Shown here one piece after another: positions 16,371 through 24,828 of a stretch of DNA of 64,000 nucleotides (within the stretch, counting starts at the first letter, position 1; every line of letters starts with the position of its first letter). Below the pieces are notes generated by a model, which was not told where the DNA came from, ran no database searches, and saw only the letters and a list, made by a program, of their open reading frames with translations. The stretch comes from Burkholderia sp. HI2500. Its GTDB lineage: Bacteria > Pseudomonadota > Gammaproteobacteria > Burkholderiales > Burkholderiaceae. The translations under genes were made by a program, and so were the position numbers. The DNA is taken from positions 2,604,001 to 2,668,000 of the forward strand of contig NZ_NKFL01000006.1 in NCBI RefSeq assembly GCF_002223055.1. Reading direction: 5' to 3'.

Positions 16371-17990
16371 ATGACACGCCCGATCCGCACCGCCACCGCC
16401 CTCGCGATTACCTGCCTGCTGCTCGCTGCCTGCGGCGGGGACGACTCGACACCACCCGCGGCCTCTGCCGACAACAGCGGTTCGACGCCTGCACCGCAAC
16501 CGCAGCCTCAGCCCAAGCCGACACCCGCGACTTACTACCAGACGAAGACGCCGTACCGTCCGCAGCAGGACGCCGCGACGTACGAAGCGCCGCCCGCCGG
16601 CTACGCGCCCGTCTATACGGAACTCGTCGCGCGCCACGGCTCGCGTGGATTGTCGGGCTTCAAGTACGACGGCGCGATCTACGCGATGCTGGTCAAGGCC
16701 GAGGCCGACGGCGCACTGACCAGGCTCGGCGCGCAGCTCAAGGCCGACACCTACGCGATGATGAAGGCCAATGCGCTGCTCGGCTATGGCGTGGCGGGCA
16801 TCTCGACGCCCGGGTACGGCAATCTCACGCAAACCGGCATCCGCGAACACCAGCGGCTCGCCGCGCGGCTCGCGCAGCGGTTGCCGGCCTTGTTCGCGGC
16901 CGGCAACCGGCAGGTCGTCGTCGTCAACTCGGGCCAGGATCGCGCGGTCGACAGCTCGACGTATTTCTCCGCGTCGCTCGTGGCCGCGCAGCCGGCGCTG
17001 GCCACGGCGATCACGCTGCCCGCCGCGCCGTCCGGCTATCCCGCGAACGCGCCGGTCGCGCAGCCGGCCGGCACCAACCGCTTCCTGCTGTATTTCCATT
17101 CGTTGAAGCCGGCCACCGATCTCGTAACCGACACCGGCAATCCGTACTATGCGACCTATCAGGCGAGCCAGGCATACCAGGCCTATGCGAACGACGCGAC
17201 GGTGGCCGCAAAGCTCAACGCGATCAAGGCCGCGCCGCAGGCGGCCGACGTCGCGCAGACGGTGCTGTCCGCGCTGGTGTCGCAGGCCTTCATCGCGAAG
17301 CTCGGCACCGACGGCTACACGTTCGCGAACACGGGCACCTATGCATTCACGTCGGCGGACGGCAAGTTCACCAACACGCTGAAGGGCGACGGCAAGACGA
17401 AGATCGCAACGGCCGTCGATGCGGTGAACGTGCTGTACAACCTGCTGCAGGTCGCGCCCGCGATGACCGCGGAAACCGGCGGCGTCACGATGGAGAAGTA
17501 CATCGGCGCGGAGCAGGCGCAGTATCTCGCGTATCTGCAGGATGCCGAGGACTACTACCAGAAGGGGCCGGGCATCCAGGAAGCGAACCCCGTCACGTAC
17601 CGGATGGCGAAGGTGCTGCAGGACGATTTCTTCGGCGAAGTCGATGCGATCGCGCGCGGCGATCTGACCCGCGCCGCGAAGCTGCGCTTCACGCACGCGG
17701 AGATCGTGATTCCGTTCGCGTCGATCATGAACCTGAAGAACGTGTTCGTGCCGACGCCGCAGGCGCAGACTTACACGTACGCGAGCAATCCGTGGCGCGG
17801 TGATCAGGTGTCACCGATGGCCGCGAACATGCAGTGGGATGTCTACCGCAACGGCTCGCGCCTCATCGTGAAGATGCTGTACAACGAGCGCGAAACGGAT
17901 TTCCAGGCCGCGTGCGACGGCGCGAAGATCGCCCCGGGCAGCCACTTCTACGACTACGCGGGGTTGAAGCAGTGTTACGGGTATCAGTGA
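16371..17990 (+). CDS. MINPP-like histidine acid phosphatase (phytase-type) lipoprotein
   Basis: 539 aa from ATG 16371; a TTG at 16359 is also in frame. A lipoprotein signal (AITCLLLAACGG, lipobox LAAC) is followed by a Ser/Pro/Gln linker to about residue 50. LVARHGSRG near residue 88 carries the catalytic RHGxR of branch 2 histidine phosphatases. FTHAEIVIPF near residue 442 is the HAE proton-donor motif typical of multiple-inositol-polyphosphate phosphatases, unlike the HD of AppA phytases. It should hydrolyse phosphomonoesters such as phytate at the outer membrane or periplasm. About 500 residues is normal for the family. No partner genes are adjacent. Confidence 0.8.
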   Translation: MTRPIRTATALAITCLLLAACGGDDSTPPAASADNSGSTPAPQPQPQPKPTPATYYQTKTPYRPQQDAATYEAPPAGYAPVYTELVARHGSRGLSGFKYDGAIYAMLVKAEADGALTRLGAQLKADTYAMMKANALLGYGVAGISTPGYGNLTQTGIREHQRLAARLAQRLPALFAAGNRQVVVVNSGQDRAVDSSTYFSASLVAAQPALATAITLPAAPSGYPANAPVAQPAGTNRFLLYFHSLKPATDLVTDTGNPYYATYQASQAYQAYANDATVAAKLNAIKAAPQAADVAQTVLSALVSQAFIAKLGTDGYTFANTGTYAFTSADGKFTNTLKGDGKTKIATAVDAVNVLYNLLQVAPAMTAETGGVTMEKYIGAEQAQYLAYLQDAEDYYQKGPGIQEANPVTYRMAKVLQDDFFGEVDAIARGDLTRAAKLRFTHAEIVIPFASIMNLKNVFVPTPQAQTYTYASNPWRGDQVSPMAANMQWDVYRNGSRLIVKMLYNERETDFQAACDGAKIAPGSHFYDYAGLKQCYGYQ

Positions 17991-18029
17991 GGTGACGCGG
18001 GCAGCGGATGACGCAACCCGCTCACCCCG

Positions 18030-18689
18030 CTACCCGCCGGCGCTCTCCGGCTCGACCAGCATCACCTCGATCCGCTCCTTGCCTTTCCCGGTATTCCTGC
18101 GCTTGAGCGTCAGCATGCCGATCTCGCCGGTCGACGCCGGATGCGTGCCGCCGCACGCCATCGTCGCGAAGCCGTCGACCCGCCAGAATCGGCGTTGCGC
18201 ATCGACATCGCTGAAATCGGTCACGATGCGCAGGTCGCGCTTCGACAGGTCGGCCGCGGCCGATTCGATCTCGGGAAACAGCGGCGCCACGCTCGTGTCG
18301 CTCGCGAAATCGATGCGCGCCTTGTCCGGCCCGATATGCGCGCCGATGCGCTCGATGCCGGGCCTGAGCCGATAGACCAGCTGCAGCACCATTTCGGCCG
18401 CGAAGTGCAGACGCATCAGCCGGTACCGCCGCGCCCAGTCGATGCTCCAGGTCACGCGATCGCCGACGCTCAGCGCATGATCGTGCGGCAGCGTATAGAC
18501 GATGTCGAGGCCCTGCTTGTCGGCCTGGATGACCGGATAGCCGCACAGCGACCCCGCGTCGCTTTCCTGCCCGCCGGAAAACGCAAAGAAGATGGTGGCG
18601 TCCACCCGCACGCGATCGCCGTCGACGTGGCTGACGACGGTATCCAGCGTCGTCCGATAGGGATCGTCCCAGAATACTTTCTTCGTCAT
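18030..18689 (-). CDS. AlaX-like alanyl-tRNA editing protein
   Basis: 219 aa from ATG 18689. It is a free-standing relative of the AlaRS editing domain. FFAFSGGQESDAGSL corresponds to the FxPxxGGQxxDxG entry. RRYRLMRLHFAAEMVLQLV is the first zinc-site helix, and MACGGTHPASTGEIG gives the second Cys and His. The usual HxxxH of the helix reads H then E, as in some shorter AlaX branches, so metal binding may differ. AlaX proteins hydrolyse Ser or Gly misloaded on tRNA-Ala. It follows the sterol desaturase gene after 36 bp and is likely in the same transcript. Confidence 0.85.
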   Translation of the reverse strand: MTKKVFWDDPYRTTLDTVVSHVDGDRVRVDATIFFAFSGGQESDAGSLCGYPVIQADKQGLDIVYTLPHDHALSVGDRVTWSIDWARRYRLMRLHFAAEMVLQLVYRLRPGIERIGAHIGPDKARIDFASDTSVAPLFPEIESAAADLSKRDLRIVTDFSDVDAQRRFWRVDGFATMACGGTHPASTGEIGMLTLKRRNTGKGKERIEVMLVEPESAGG

Positions 18690-18725
18690 TGCCCGCCGCG
18701 CCTTTCGCCGAGGAAAGCATGCAGG

Positions 18726-19745
18726 TTAGCCGGATCGCGTACCGGTGGCTTGTACGATCTTGCGCCCTGGCGCCGACGCATCCTCGTCGGGCATCGCACG
18801 CGAGGTTGTCGCCGTCTCCTCCTCGCCCTTGCGCTCGACACTCCACGTATGGATCGGCCGATGCCCCGGCCGCTCCCACTCGGGTGGCATCCACAGGTGT
18901 TTCAGCCGCTGCAGGGCGGGCCCGGGTGCGAGCACGTCACGCCACATGTCGACGAATTCGTGCAGGTTCAGCACCAGTAAGTTATACGAACGAATCTGCT
19001 GCGTGATCCCGTAGTCGACCGGCTCCGTTTCCTCGACATACGTGCCGAACAGGCGATCGAAGATGATCAGCACGCCGCCGTAGTTCCGGTCGATGTAACG
19101 CGGATTGCGGCCATGATGCGCGCGATGGTTCGACGGCGTATCGAACACGTACTCGAACCCGCGCGGCAGCCGCCCGATCGCTTCGGTATGCACGAAGTAC
19201 TGGTACGCGAGATCGACCGCGAGCAGGAACAGCACGACGGCCGGCGGGATGCCGAGCCACACCGGCGGCAGGTAGAACACGAACACGCCGACGAACGCGT
19301 TCAGCAGCGACTGCCGCATCGCCGTCGTGAAGTTCATCACTTCGCCGCTGTGATGTGGCACGTGCGCGGCCCAGAACCAGCGCACGCGATGCGACGTGCG
19401 ATGAAACCAGTAGTAGCAGAACTCCACGACGACGAAGATCGGCACGATCGTGAAGCCGTTCACCGGCACGTCGAACAGCCGGTGCCGGTAGACCCACGCG
19501 AAGATCGCGCCCGTGAACAGGAGCCCCATCACGGTCTCGGCCACCTGATAGCCTGCGCCGAGCGACAGGTTCGCGGCGATCTCCTTCCAGCGAAACGGCT
19601 CGCGGCGGCCGCGCCCGGTCATCACCGCATATTCGATTGCGAACGCGATCAGGAAGACCGGCGTCATGCCGATCAGGAGCACCTGCTTCCAGTCCACGTC
19701 GTTACCCAGGAACGCATGGAGCCACGTCATCAACTCGGTCGGCAT
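18726..19745 (-). CDS. Sterol desaturase / fatty-acid hydroxylase family membrane protein
   Basis: 339 aa from ATG 19745 (MPTELMTWLHAFLGNDV), preferred over an upstream TTG because GAGG lies before it. Di-iron histidine motifs appear as FHRTSHRV, HVPHHSGEVMNFTTA and NHRAHHGRNPRYIDRNYGG, in the order typical of this superfamily. Four or more membrane spans surround them. Such enzymes hydroxylate or desaturate sterols, fatty acids or carotenoids; in bacteria many act on lipids of unknown identity. The C-terminal ~70 residues are hydrophilic. It lies head to head with an AraC-type regulator, which probably controls it. Confidence 0.88.
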   Translation of the reverse strand: MPTELMTWLHAFLGNDVDWKQVLLIGMTPVFLIAFAIEYAVMTGRGRREPFRWKEIAANLSLGAGYQVAETVMGLLFTGAIFAWVYRHRLFDVPVNGFTIVPIFVVVEFCYYWFHRTSHRVRWFWAAHVPHHSGEVMNFTTAMRQSLLNAFVGVFVFYLPPVWLGIPPAVVLFLLAVDLAYQYFVHTEAIGRLPRGFEYVFDTPSNHRAHHGRNPRYIDRNYGGVLIIFDRLFGTYVEETEPVDYGITQQIRSYNLLVLNLHEFVDMWRDVLAPGPALQRLKHLWMPPEWERPGHRPIHTWSVERKGEEETATTSRAMPDEDASAPGRKIVQATGTRSG

Positions 19746-19803
19746 GTTCGCGGCCTCGATCAAGAACTGACCGGCAGTATGGTCGCGCGCGGGTCGCCAC
19801 GCG

Positions 19804-19833
19804 TTGACACTTGCCGACGATTACTTGACACTT
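19804..19833. promoter_or_regulatory. Two TTGACACTT direct repeats 21 bp apart
   Basis: TTGACACTT at 19804-19812 and again at 19825-19833, spaced exactly two helical turns, lies just before the AraC-type regulator start (19840) and about 60 bp from the divergent desaturase start. Direct half-sites two turns apart are typical of AraC-family operators. The repeats also resemble -35 hexamers. Confidence 0.5.
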
Positions 19834-19839
19834 TCCGCC

Positions 19840-20886
19840 ATGCCCGCCGCCTCCCCGCTATCGACGCAGCGCGTCTACTACTCGAGCACCTACGTGCGGC
19901 TGCTGTTCGACTATCTGTCCGAGCAGGGCAAGGATGCCGCGCGCGTGCTCGGCGAGGCGCGGCCGCCCGAGGACGATCGCGGGCTCACGCTGTATGCGAG
20001 CGCTCACTGGCGGCGCCTGCTCGAATGCGCGGTGCGCGCGCTCGACGATCCGCTGCTCGGCCTGCACGTCGGCCAGCGAATCACGCCCGCCCATCTCGGT
20101 GCGCTCGGCTATGCGCTCCATGCGTGCCGCGATGCCGGCGCCGCACTCGCGCGCTGGCAGCAATACGAACACCTGATCGCGAACGTCGCGCGCATGGAGG
20201 TGCGGGTCGAGGCGACGTCGGTCGCGATCGAATGGCACGACGCGCCCGAGCCGCTCGGCCCGCTCGTCGACGAAGTGGCGCTGACGGCCATCGTCCAGTT
20301 CGCACGCAACATCACCGGCACGCATCACGGGCCCGACGAGGTCTGCTTCGTGCATCCGTCGCCCGGCGACGAGCAACCGTACATCGACTATTTCGGCTGC
20401 CCGGTGCGATTCGGCCAGCCGGTGAACCGCCTCGCGTTCCCGCTGCATCTGCTCATGCAGCCGCTGCGCCAGCCGGATGACGCACTGCTGCAGATGATGG
20501 AACGCCAGGCGAGCGCGCTGCTCGCCGAACTGCGGCAGACGGACGATCTCGAACAGTCGGTGCGCGAAGCCGTCGCGCGCCTGCTGACGCAGGGCGAAGC
20601 GAGCCTCGAACAGATCGCCGCGGGCCTGCATGTGTCGTCACGCACGCTGCATCGACGGCTTGCCGAACTCGGGCTCAACTTCCGGATACTGCGCGAGGAC
20701 ACGCGGCGGCGGCTCGCGATCGACCACCTGAACGATCCGCGGCTGACGCTCGCGGAAGTCGCCTGGTTGCTCGGCTATTCGGAACACAGCGCCTTTACGC
20801 GCGCCTTCCGGCGCTGGACCGGCGAATCGCCACAGCAGTGGCGCAGCCGGCAACCGGCGCGGGCAGCGAACGTCGCGCGCGGCTGA
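19840..20886 (+). CDS. AraC family regulator with arabinose-binding-like N-terminal domain
   Basis: 348 aa from ATG 19840; a TTG at 19804 is in frame but would overlap the direct-repeat element. The N-terminal domain (YLSEQGKDAARVLGEAR, LGLHVGQRITPAHLGALGYA, VCFVHPSPG) is the ligand-binding type seen in OruR/PhbR-like regulators of lipid and amino-acid genes. The C-terminal domain has LEQIAAGLHVSSRTLHRRLA and LAEVAWLLGYSEHSAFTRAF. It is divergent from the sterol desaturase. Unlike AraC itself, members of this subgroup usually sense hydrophobic or organic-acid ligands. Confidence 0.92.
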   Translation: MPAASPLSTQRVYYSSTYVRLLFDYLSEQGKDAARVLGEARPPEDDRGLTLYASAHWRRLLECAVRALDDPLLGLHVGQRITPAHLGALGYALHACRDAGAALARWQQYEHLIANVARMEVRVEATSVAIEWHDAPEPLGPLVDEVALTAIVQFARNITGTHHGPDEVCFVHPSPGDEQPYIDYFGCPVRFGQPVNRLAFPLHLLMQPLRQPDDALLQMMERQASALLAELRQTDDLEQSVREAVARLLTQGEASLEQIAAGLHVSSRTLHRRLAELGLNFRILREDTRRRLAIDHLNDPRLTLAEVAWLLGYSEHSAFTRAFRRWTGESPQQWRSRQPARAANVARG

Positions 20887-20960
20887 GCGCGGCGCGCAAG
20901 TGCGCCGCCGACGAACTCGCGTCCACCCGCGCGGTCGAACGAGCATCGCCGGAGAATCCC

Positions 20961-21266
20961 ATGAAACGCGTTGCCCCTGTTGCTCTCCTGACCCTGCTGG
21001 CCGCCGTCAGCTTGCCGGCCGCCGCCGGTGCGCCGTCCGGCAGCGCCGAACCGGCGCCCGTTCAAGTGCACGCAAAAAACTGCGTGCCGTCCCGCGACGC
21101 CACGCCCGACGCGCGCTCGCCGTCAAAGGCGCCGCCGATCCGCGTATGCGTCAGCGATGCCAATACGCAACTGAACCTGCCGTGGTTCCTGACCGATGTG
21201 CTCACCGCGGTGGACACGCATCAGTCGGGCGGTGACTTGCTGCGCAAGATGCGCAACGATTTCTGA
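20961..21266 (+). CDS. Small secreted protein of unknown function
   Basis: 101 aa from ATG 20961 with GGAG 6 bases before it. A Sec signal peptide (MKRVAPVALLTLLAAVSLPA, AAG-AP) precedes a mature part of about 80 residues with two cysteines (KNCVPSRD, IRVCVSD) and the conserved-looking LNLPWFLTDVLTAVD. It is probably periplasmic. It follows the AraC-type regulator after 74 bp on the same strand. I do not recognise the family. Confidence 0.7.
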   Translation: MKRVAPVALLTLLAAVSLPAAAGAPSGSAEPAPVQVHAKNCVPSRDATPDARSPSKAPPIRVCVSDANTQLNLPWFLTDVLTAVDTHQSGGDLLRKMRNDF

Positions 21267-21415
21267 AGCGCGGCCCGCGCGACGCGCCGGCACCGTATCG
21301 TTCACTCATCTCCTGACGCCTGCAGCACCTGCACGAACGTGCCGACCATGCCGGCCCATATCGCGGGATCGGCAATGCTGCACAGCAGCGCGAGCAACTC
21401 CTTTCGTTCACCTTT

Positions 21416-21598
21416 CTAAAGCGGGCCACGTTCACCGCTGATGGTGTTGTAGCGCGGCGTGCCGCGCGCAGCGAGCGCGCGGTTGAGCGAGTAGTTGCCG
21501 GCTTTCCCGTTCACGGCAATCTGGATCCACAGCGAACCGCCATCGGCCGCGGCTGCGCCATCGGTCACGATGACCGTGGGCGCGGTATTTTCTTCCAT
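21416..21598 (-). CDS. Short hypothetical protein
   Basis: 60 aa from ATG 21598. A GGAG lies 9 bases upstream. The sequence is low in charge and beta-rich (PTVIVTDGAAAADGGSLWIQ, AVNGKAGNYSLNRAL) and ends TISGERGPL. It stands alone between two plus-strand genes. It may be real because its amino-acid make-up is balanced and unlike antisense frames here, but nothing confirms it. Confidence 0.4.
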   Translation of the reverse strand: MEENTAPTVIVTDGAAAADGGSLWIQIAVNGKAGNYSLNRALAARGTPRYNTISGERGPL

Positions 21599-21763
21599 CC
21601 CGAAGCTCCGGCGAGACGTGCGACCGTAGCGCGCGGCGACCGATCACAGGCCGTCGGCAGGTCGACGAAGACAGCATCCCGAAAGAATGTTTCTTGTCGA
21701 GACACAATGACAAAACTACACCAATAGTTGAATAACAATATTTCGTAATCTCTCATCACATCT

Positions 21764-21847
21764 TATACTTGCCGCGCACCATCCTCGTGCCAAGAGACGG
21801 TGTTTTTTTGTCCCGGCCGCAAGACCATGCGGCCGGGGTTTTTTCGG
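21764..21847 (+). ncRNA. Candidate small RNA with two terminator-like hairpins
   Basis: A good -10 box (TATACT, 21764-21769) sits in an AT-rich stretch, though the -35 region is weak. About 10 bp on, a first hairpin (CACCATC with GACGGTG, one mismatch) is followed by seven T. A second, perfect 10-bp hairpin (CCCGGCCGCA at 21812-21821 with TGCGGCCGGG at 21828-21837) is followed by G and six T. No gene ends just upstream on this strand: the nearest stop is at 21266. A free-standing 70-75 nt transcript is therefore plausible; a leader attenuator for the EAL gene at 22085 is the alternative. The rest of 21599-22084 shows nothing else. Confidence 0.4.
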
Positions 21848-22084
21848 TGTGCTACGTCTATGTACAGGTGCTGCATGCACATGTTCATAAAGGCAAGCCG
21901 CCGGGATAATTGGCCGATTGCGCCGGGTCCGCCGCACATGCCCGTCGCGACCGTAGCATCGATCGCATTGCGATCCCGGCACGCACCGCGCATGGCCCGA
22001 ACCCGGCATGACGCATGCGCCGGGGGTGTATCGACCGGTTCGACTCGCCTCTTCATACACACAACACCCAAGGCGACCGCGGGA

Positions 22085-23659
22085 ATGTCAGCGTTCACGC
22101 CAGGCTCGAAGGCCGTTTTCCAGCGCAGCGGCGCATGGCCGCGGGTCGCCTTTTTCGCCGCCGTAATCGTTTGCGTGCTCGTGCCGGCATTCGCGATCGC
22201 GCTTGCCGACCGCTACGCGCGCGATACCGTCATCGAGCATGAACGCGTCATCGCGAACGACATCGTGGCCTCGGTGGACCGCATCCTGGACGGTGCGCGC
22301 CTGCGGCATGTGGACGAACTGACCGCGCTCGTCGGGCGGCCATGCCCGGCGGTATTCCGGACGCTCGCCGAGATCGGCACACGCCTGCGCTATCTGCGCG
22401 CCGTGGCGCTGGTGCACGAGGGCCGCGTCATGTGCTCGTCGGCGCTGGGGGCGATCGACCTGCCGCTCGGCGCATATACCCACGAGCCGGAACCGGGCTC
22501 GACGCTCGTCACGCTGCTGCGGCAGACGCCGTTCCAGCAAGGCATCCCGGTGCTGCCCGTGTTTTACGCGACCGCACCCGGCGCGGGGGTGCTCTACCTG
22601 ATCGAAGGCGACTACGTGGCCGACGCGCTCGCGCATGGCGCCCGCTACGGGACGGAAACCGCGACGCTGTCGATCGCGGGTTCGGGCCATCTCGACCAGC
22701 ACGGGAAATTCACGCCGGAGTCGGCCACGGAGCCGGTCGTTGGAAGCACGATCGTGTCACCCCGCTGGCCGTTCACGGTGCGGGTTGCCGCATCCACGCA
22801 CTATGCGTCGCAGGTCCGGCAGCACTATCGGCTGATCGCCATCACGATCGTGCTGCTGGCGGACGGCCTCGTGATGGCGGCCTACCTGCTCGCGATGGCG
22901 CCGCGCCGGCTGCTGCTGAAGGCCGTGCGCAACGCACTCAGGCGCGACGAGCTCCACGTCGTGTACCAGCCGATCGTCGATGTCGAGACGCGCATGACCG
23001 TCGGCGTCGAGGCGCTGTTGCGCTGGCAGCACCCCAAGTGGGGGGCCATCAGCCCGGCCGTGTTCATCCCGCAGGTCGAATCGAGCGCGGTGCTGCCGAA
23101 AGTGACCGAATTCGTGCTGCGGACAGCCGTGTCGGAACTGTCCGCGCTGACGCCGTGCGCGCCGCTGCGCATCGCCGTCAACATCGCGCCGAAGGATCTC
23201 GAGCGCACGGGGTTCGTGTCCGTCGTCGAGGAGGCGATCCGCGCGCTGCCGCCGGGCTTTACGCTGGTGCTCGAAGTCACCGAGCGCATCCTGCTCGAGA
23301 AGAATGCGCGCACCACCGCGATGTTCCATGCGCTGCGAGCGAAAGGCGCGAAGTTCGCGATCGACGATTTCGGCACGCATCACAGCAATCTCGACTTGCT
23401 GTCACGCTTTCCGTTCGACTACGTGAAGATCGATCGCCAGTTCGTCTCGCAACTGAACGGCGGCAGTGCCGGGTTGATCGAAGGGATCGCGTCCGTGGCG
23501 CATCACTACGACCTGAAGATCATCGCGGAAGGCGTGGAAACGGAAGCGCAGCATCGCGCGCTGCATACGGTCGGGATTCAGTATGCGCAGGGGTATCTGT
23601 ATCAGCGGCCGCAGCGGCTGGAGCATTTGAAACAGGATTTTGCGTGGGTAGCGGTGTAG
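22085..23659 (+). CDS. Membrane c-di-GMP phosphodiesterase with CSS-motif sensor and EAL domain
   Basis: 524 aa from ATG 22085; the frame is open upstream but through the terminator hairpins. The first membrane span (VAFFAAVIVCVLVPAFAIAL) leads into a periplasmic domain of about 200 residues with the VMCSSALGAID motif of the CSS family, whose cysteine is thought to form a regulatory disulfide. A second span (YRLIAITIVLLADGLVMAAYLL) leads to the EAL domain. Catalytic residues are present: EALLRW, NIAPKDL, LEVTER, IDDFG, KIDRQFV, AEGVET and QGYLYQRP. It should degrade c-di-GMP in response to periplasmic redox state. Confidence 0.9.
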   Translation: MSAFTPGSKAVFQRSGAWPRVAFFAAVIVCVLVPAFAIALADRYARDTVIEHERVIANDIVASVDRILDGARLRHVDELTALVGRPCPAVFRTLAEIGTRLRYLRAVALVHEGRVMCSSALGAIDLPLGAYTHEPEPGSTLVTLLRQTPFQQGIPVLPVFYATAPGAGVLYLIEGDYVADALAHGARYGTETATLSIAGSGHLDQHGKFTPESATEPVVGSTIVSPRWPFTVRVAASTHYASQVRQHYRLIAITIVLLADGLVMAAYLLAMAPRRLLLKAVRNALRRDELHVVYQPIVDVETRMTVGVEALLRWQHPKWGAISPAVFIPQVESSAVLPKVTEFVLRTAVSELSALTPCAPLRIAVNIAPKDLERTGFVSVVEEAIRALPPGFTLVLEVTERILLEKNARTTAMFHALRAKGAKFAIDDFGTHHSNLDLLSRFPFDYVKIDRQFVSQLNGGSAGLIEGIASVAHHYDLKIIAEGVETEAQHRALHTVGIQYAQGYLYQRPQRLEHLKQDFAWVAV

Positions 23660-23748
23660 CGGCGTAGTCGCATGCACGATCCCGCCTGACTGACGCCGGC
23701 TCGACGCCGACCGGCACCCGCGTGCCGCCCGTGCGAGCGCGGCCACGC

Positions 23749-24063
23749 TCAGACATGCTCCCGCAGGTAGCGGATGCACTTCATCCGCAAACTCAACCGG
23801 TCTGCCAGCGCATCCCGTGGCGCGCCCGTCCCCGTCGATTCAGCGTCGTCGACCGGGCGGGCCGCCTTCGCGATCTGAAGGGAAGCATGACCTATCCAGA
23901 CACGATCGCGCCAATCGCATTTCGCACGATGGATAACCAGCCAGCCTTGCAGCGATTCGACGAGTTGAAACGACGACAGCCACTCGTGCGTCTTCCGTTG
24001 CGTCACGAGTTGCAATACAACGAGGAAATGGAGCAGATCCACGTACTTCGTCGTGACACGCAT
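23749..24063 (-). CDS. Hypothetical protein, last gene of the small-gene run
   Basis: 104 aa from ATG 24063, with AAGGGCG 5 bases upstream. It begins MRVTTKYVDLLHFLVVLQLV, is Trp-rich in the middle (HEWLSSFQLVESLQGWLVIH, CDWRDRVWIG) and basic overall. It lies 46 bp after the preceding small gene on the same strand. I do not recognise it. A plus-strand frame overlaps it but lacks a ribosome site. Confidence 0.5.
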   Translation of the reverse strand: MRVTTKYVDLLHFLVVLQLVTQRKTHEWLSSFQLVESLQGWLVIHRAKCDWRDRVWIGHASLQIAKAARPVDDAESTGTGAPRDALADRLSLRMKCIRYLREHV

Positions 24064-24109
24064 GGTTCGCCCTTGGGTTGTCGATGCTCGCGAGCGTGTC
24101 GTCGTCAGC

Positions 24110-24316
24110 TCATCCCTGGACGCTGAGCGCCTTCTCCAGCGCGGCAATCAACTTGAACGCATCGTCGCGTCCGATCAGAAAACCGCGGCTGGTGTACTCG
24201 CATCCGAACGCATAGAAGCTCGGCAGCAGCGTCACCATGTCCGTCTGCCGATCGAGATCGACCTGGCATTTGGTCAGCGGGAAAAACGGCGGCGCCTCGG
24301 CCGGCATGGTGTACAT
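24110..24316 (-). CDS. Hypothetical 68-residue protein downstream of S21
   Basis: 68 aa from ATG 24316 with an excellent AGGAGGG site 6 bases upstream. It starts MYTMPAEAPPFFPLTKCQVD, continues LPSFYAFGCEYTSRGFLIG and ends with a helix (DAFKLIAALEKALSVQG). Its start lies 9 bp after the S21 stop, so both are almost certainly in one operon. No family is recognised. Confidence 0.75.
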   Translation of the reverse strand: MYTMPAEAPPFFPLTKCQVDLDRQTDMVTLLPSFYAFGCEYTSRGFLIGRDDAFKLIAALEKALSVQG

Positions 24317-24325
24317 GATGCCCTC

Positions 24326-24538
24326 CTAGTACATTTTGCGCGGCGGCAACATGCGCTTCGCGCGCAAGCGCTGTCTGGCCACGGCGCTCGCCTTTTTCCG
24401 CTTGCGTTCCGTCGTGGGCTTTTCATAGCCCGTGCGACTGCGCAACTCCCGAATCAGCCCGGTTTTCTCGATATCGCGCCGAAATCGTCGCAGCGCGACA
24501 TCGATCGGTTCGTTGACCTTCAGCGTAACGGTTGTCAT
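24326..24538 (-). CDS. rpsU: 30S ribosomal protein S21 paralogue
   Basis: 70 aa from ATG 24538, with AGGA 7 bases upstream. [20 protein letters not shown] and [20 protein letters not shown] are the S21 signatures, and the basic tail ends LPPRKMY. S21 sits at the 30S platform near the anti-Shine-Dalgarno and affects initiation. Burkholderia carry several rpsU copies; this one is not beside dnaG/rpoD but in a run of small genes downstream of a cold-shock gene. It may therefore be a condition-specific version. The N-terminal half diverges from the housekeeping type more than the C-terminal half does. Confidence 0.92.
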   Translation of the reverse strand: MTTVTLKVNEPIDVALRRFRRDIEKTGLIRELRSRTGYEKPTTERKRKKASAVARQRLRAKRMLPPRKMY

Positions 24539-24571
24539 GGTGATCCTGTTTTCGAATGGTTGAACGGCACA

Positions 24572-24781
24572 CTAGCCGAGTCGTGTCATGACGGCACTCG
24601 CGATCTCGTCGGACTCGAACTCCGAATATCCGGCTCCGATCGACAACGCGCGTACCGCCACGAACATTTGCAGTTCCTGCTGATGGCACCGCGCCGAATC
24701 GCCGATTCCGGTGGGCAGGACGGCGTCGGTCCTGATGACCTCATGCCGCCTGATCAGGCCGAGCAGTTCATCGATGATCAT
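24572..24781 (-). CDS. Hypothetical 69-residue protein upstream of S21
   Basis: 69 aa from ATG 24781, supported by GGAGG 5 bases upstream. It is acidic and helical (MIIDELLGLIRRHEVIRTDA, QELQMFVAVRALSIGAGYSE) and ends DEIASAVMTRLG. The stop is 33 bp before the S21 start on the same strand. The strong ribosome site and operon position make it credible. Function unknown. Confidence 0.75.
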   Translation of the reverse strand: MIIDELLGLIRRHEVIRTDAVLPTGIGDSARCHQQELQMFVAVRALSIGAGYSEFESDEIASAVMTRLG

Positions 24782-24828
24782 TTCGTCCTCCGAATTGACA
24801 ACACATCGCGTTGCCTTGGCGGTTTGCC

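Noticed and set aside
23887..24126. Plus-strand frame overlapping the minus-strand 104-residue gene
   Set aside because: No ribosome site, and the minus-strand frame has both a ribosome site and operon position.
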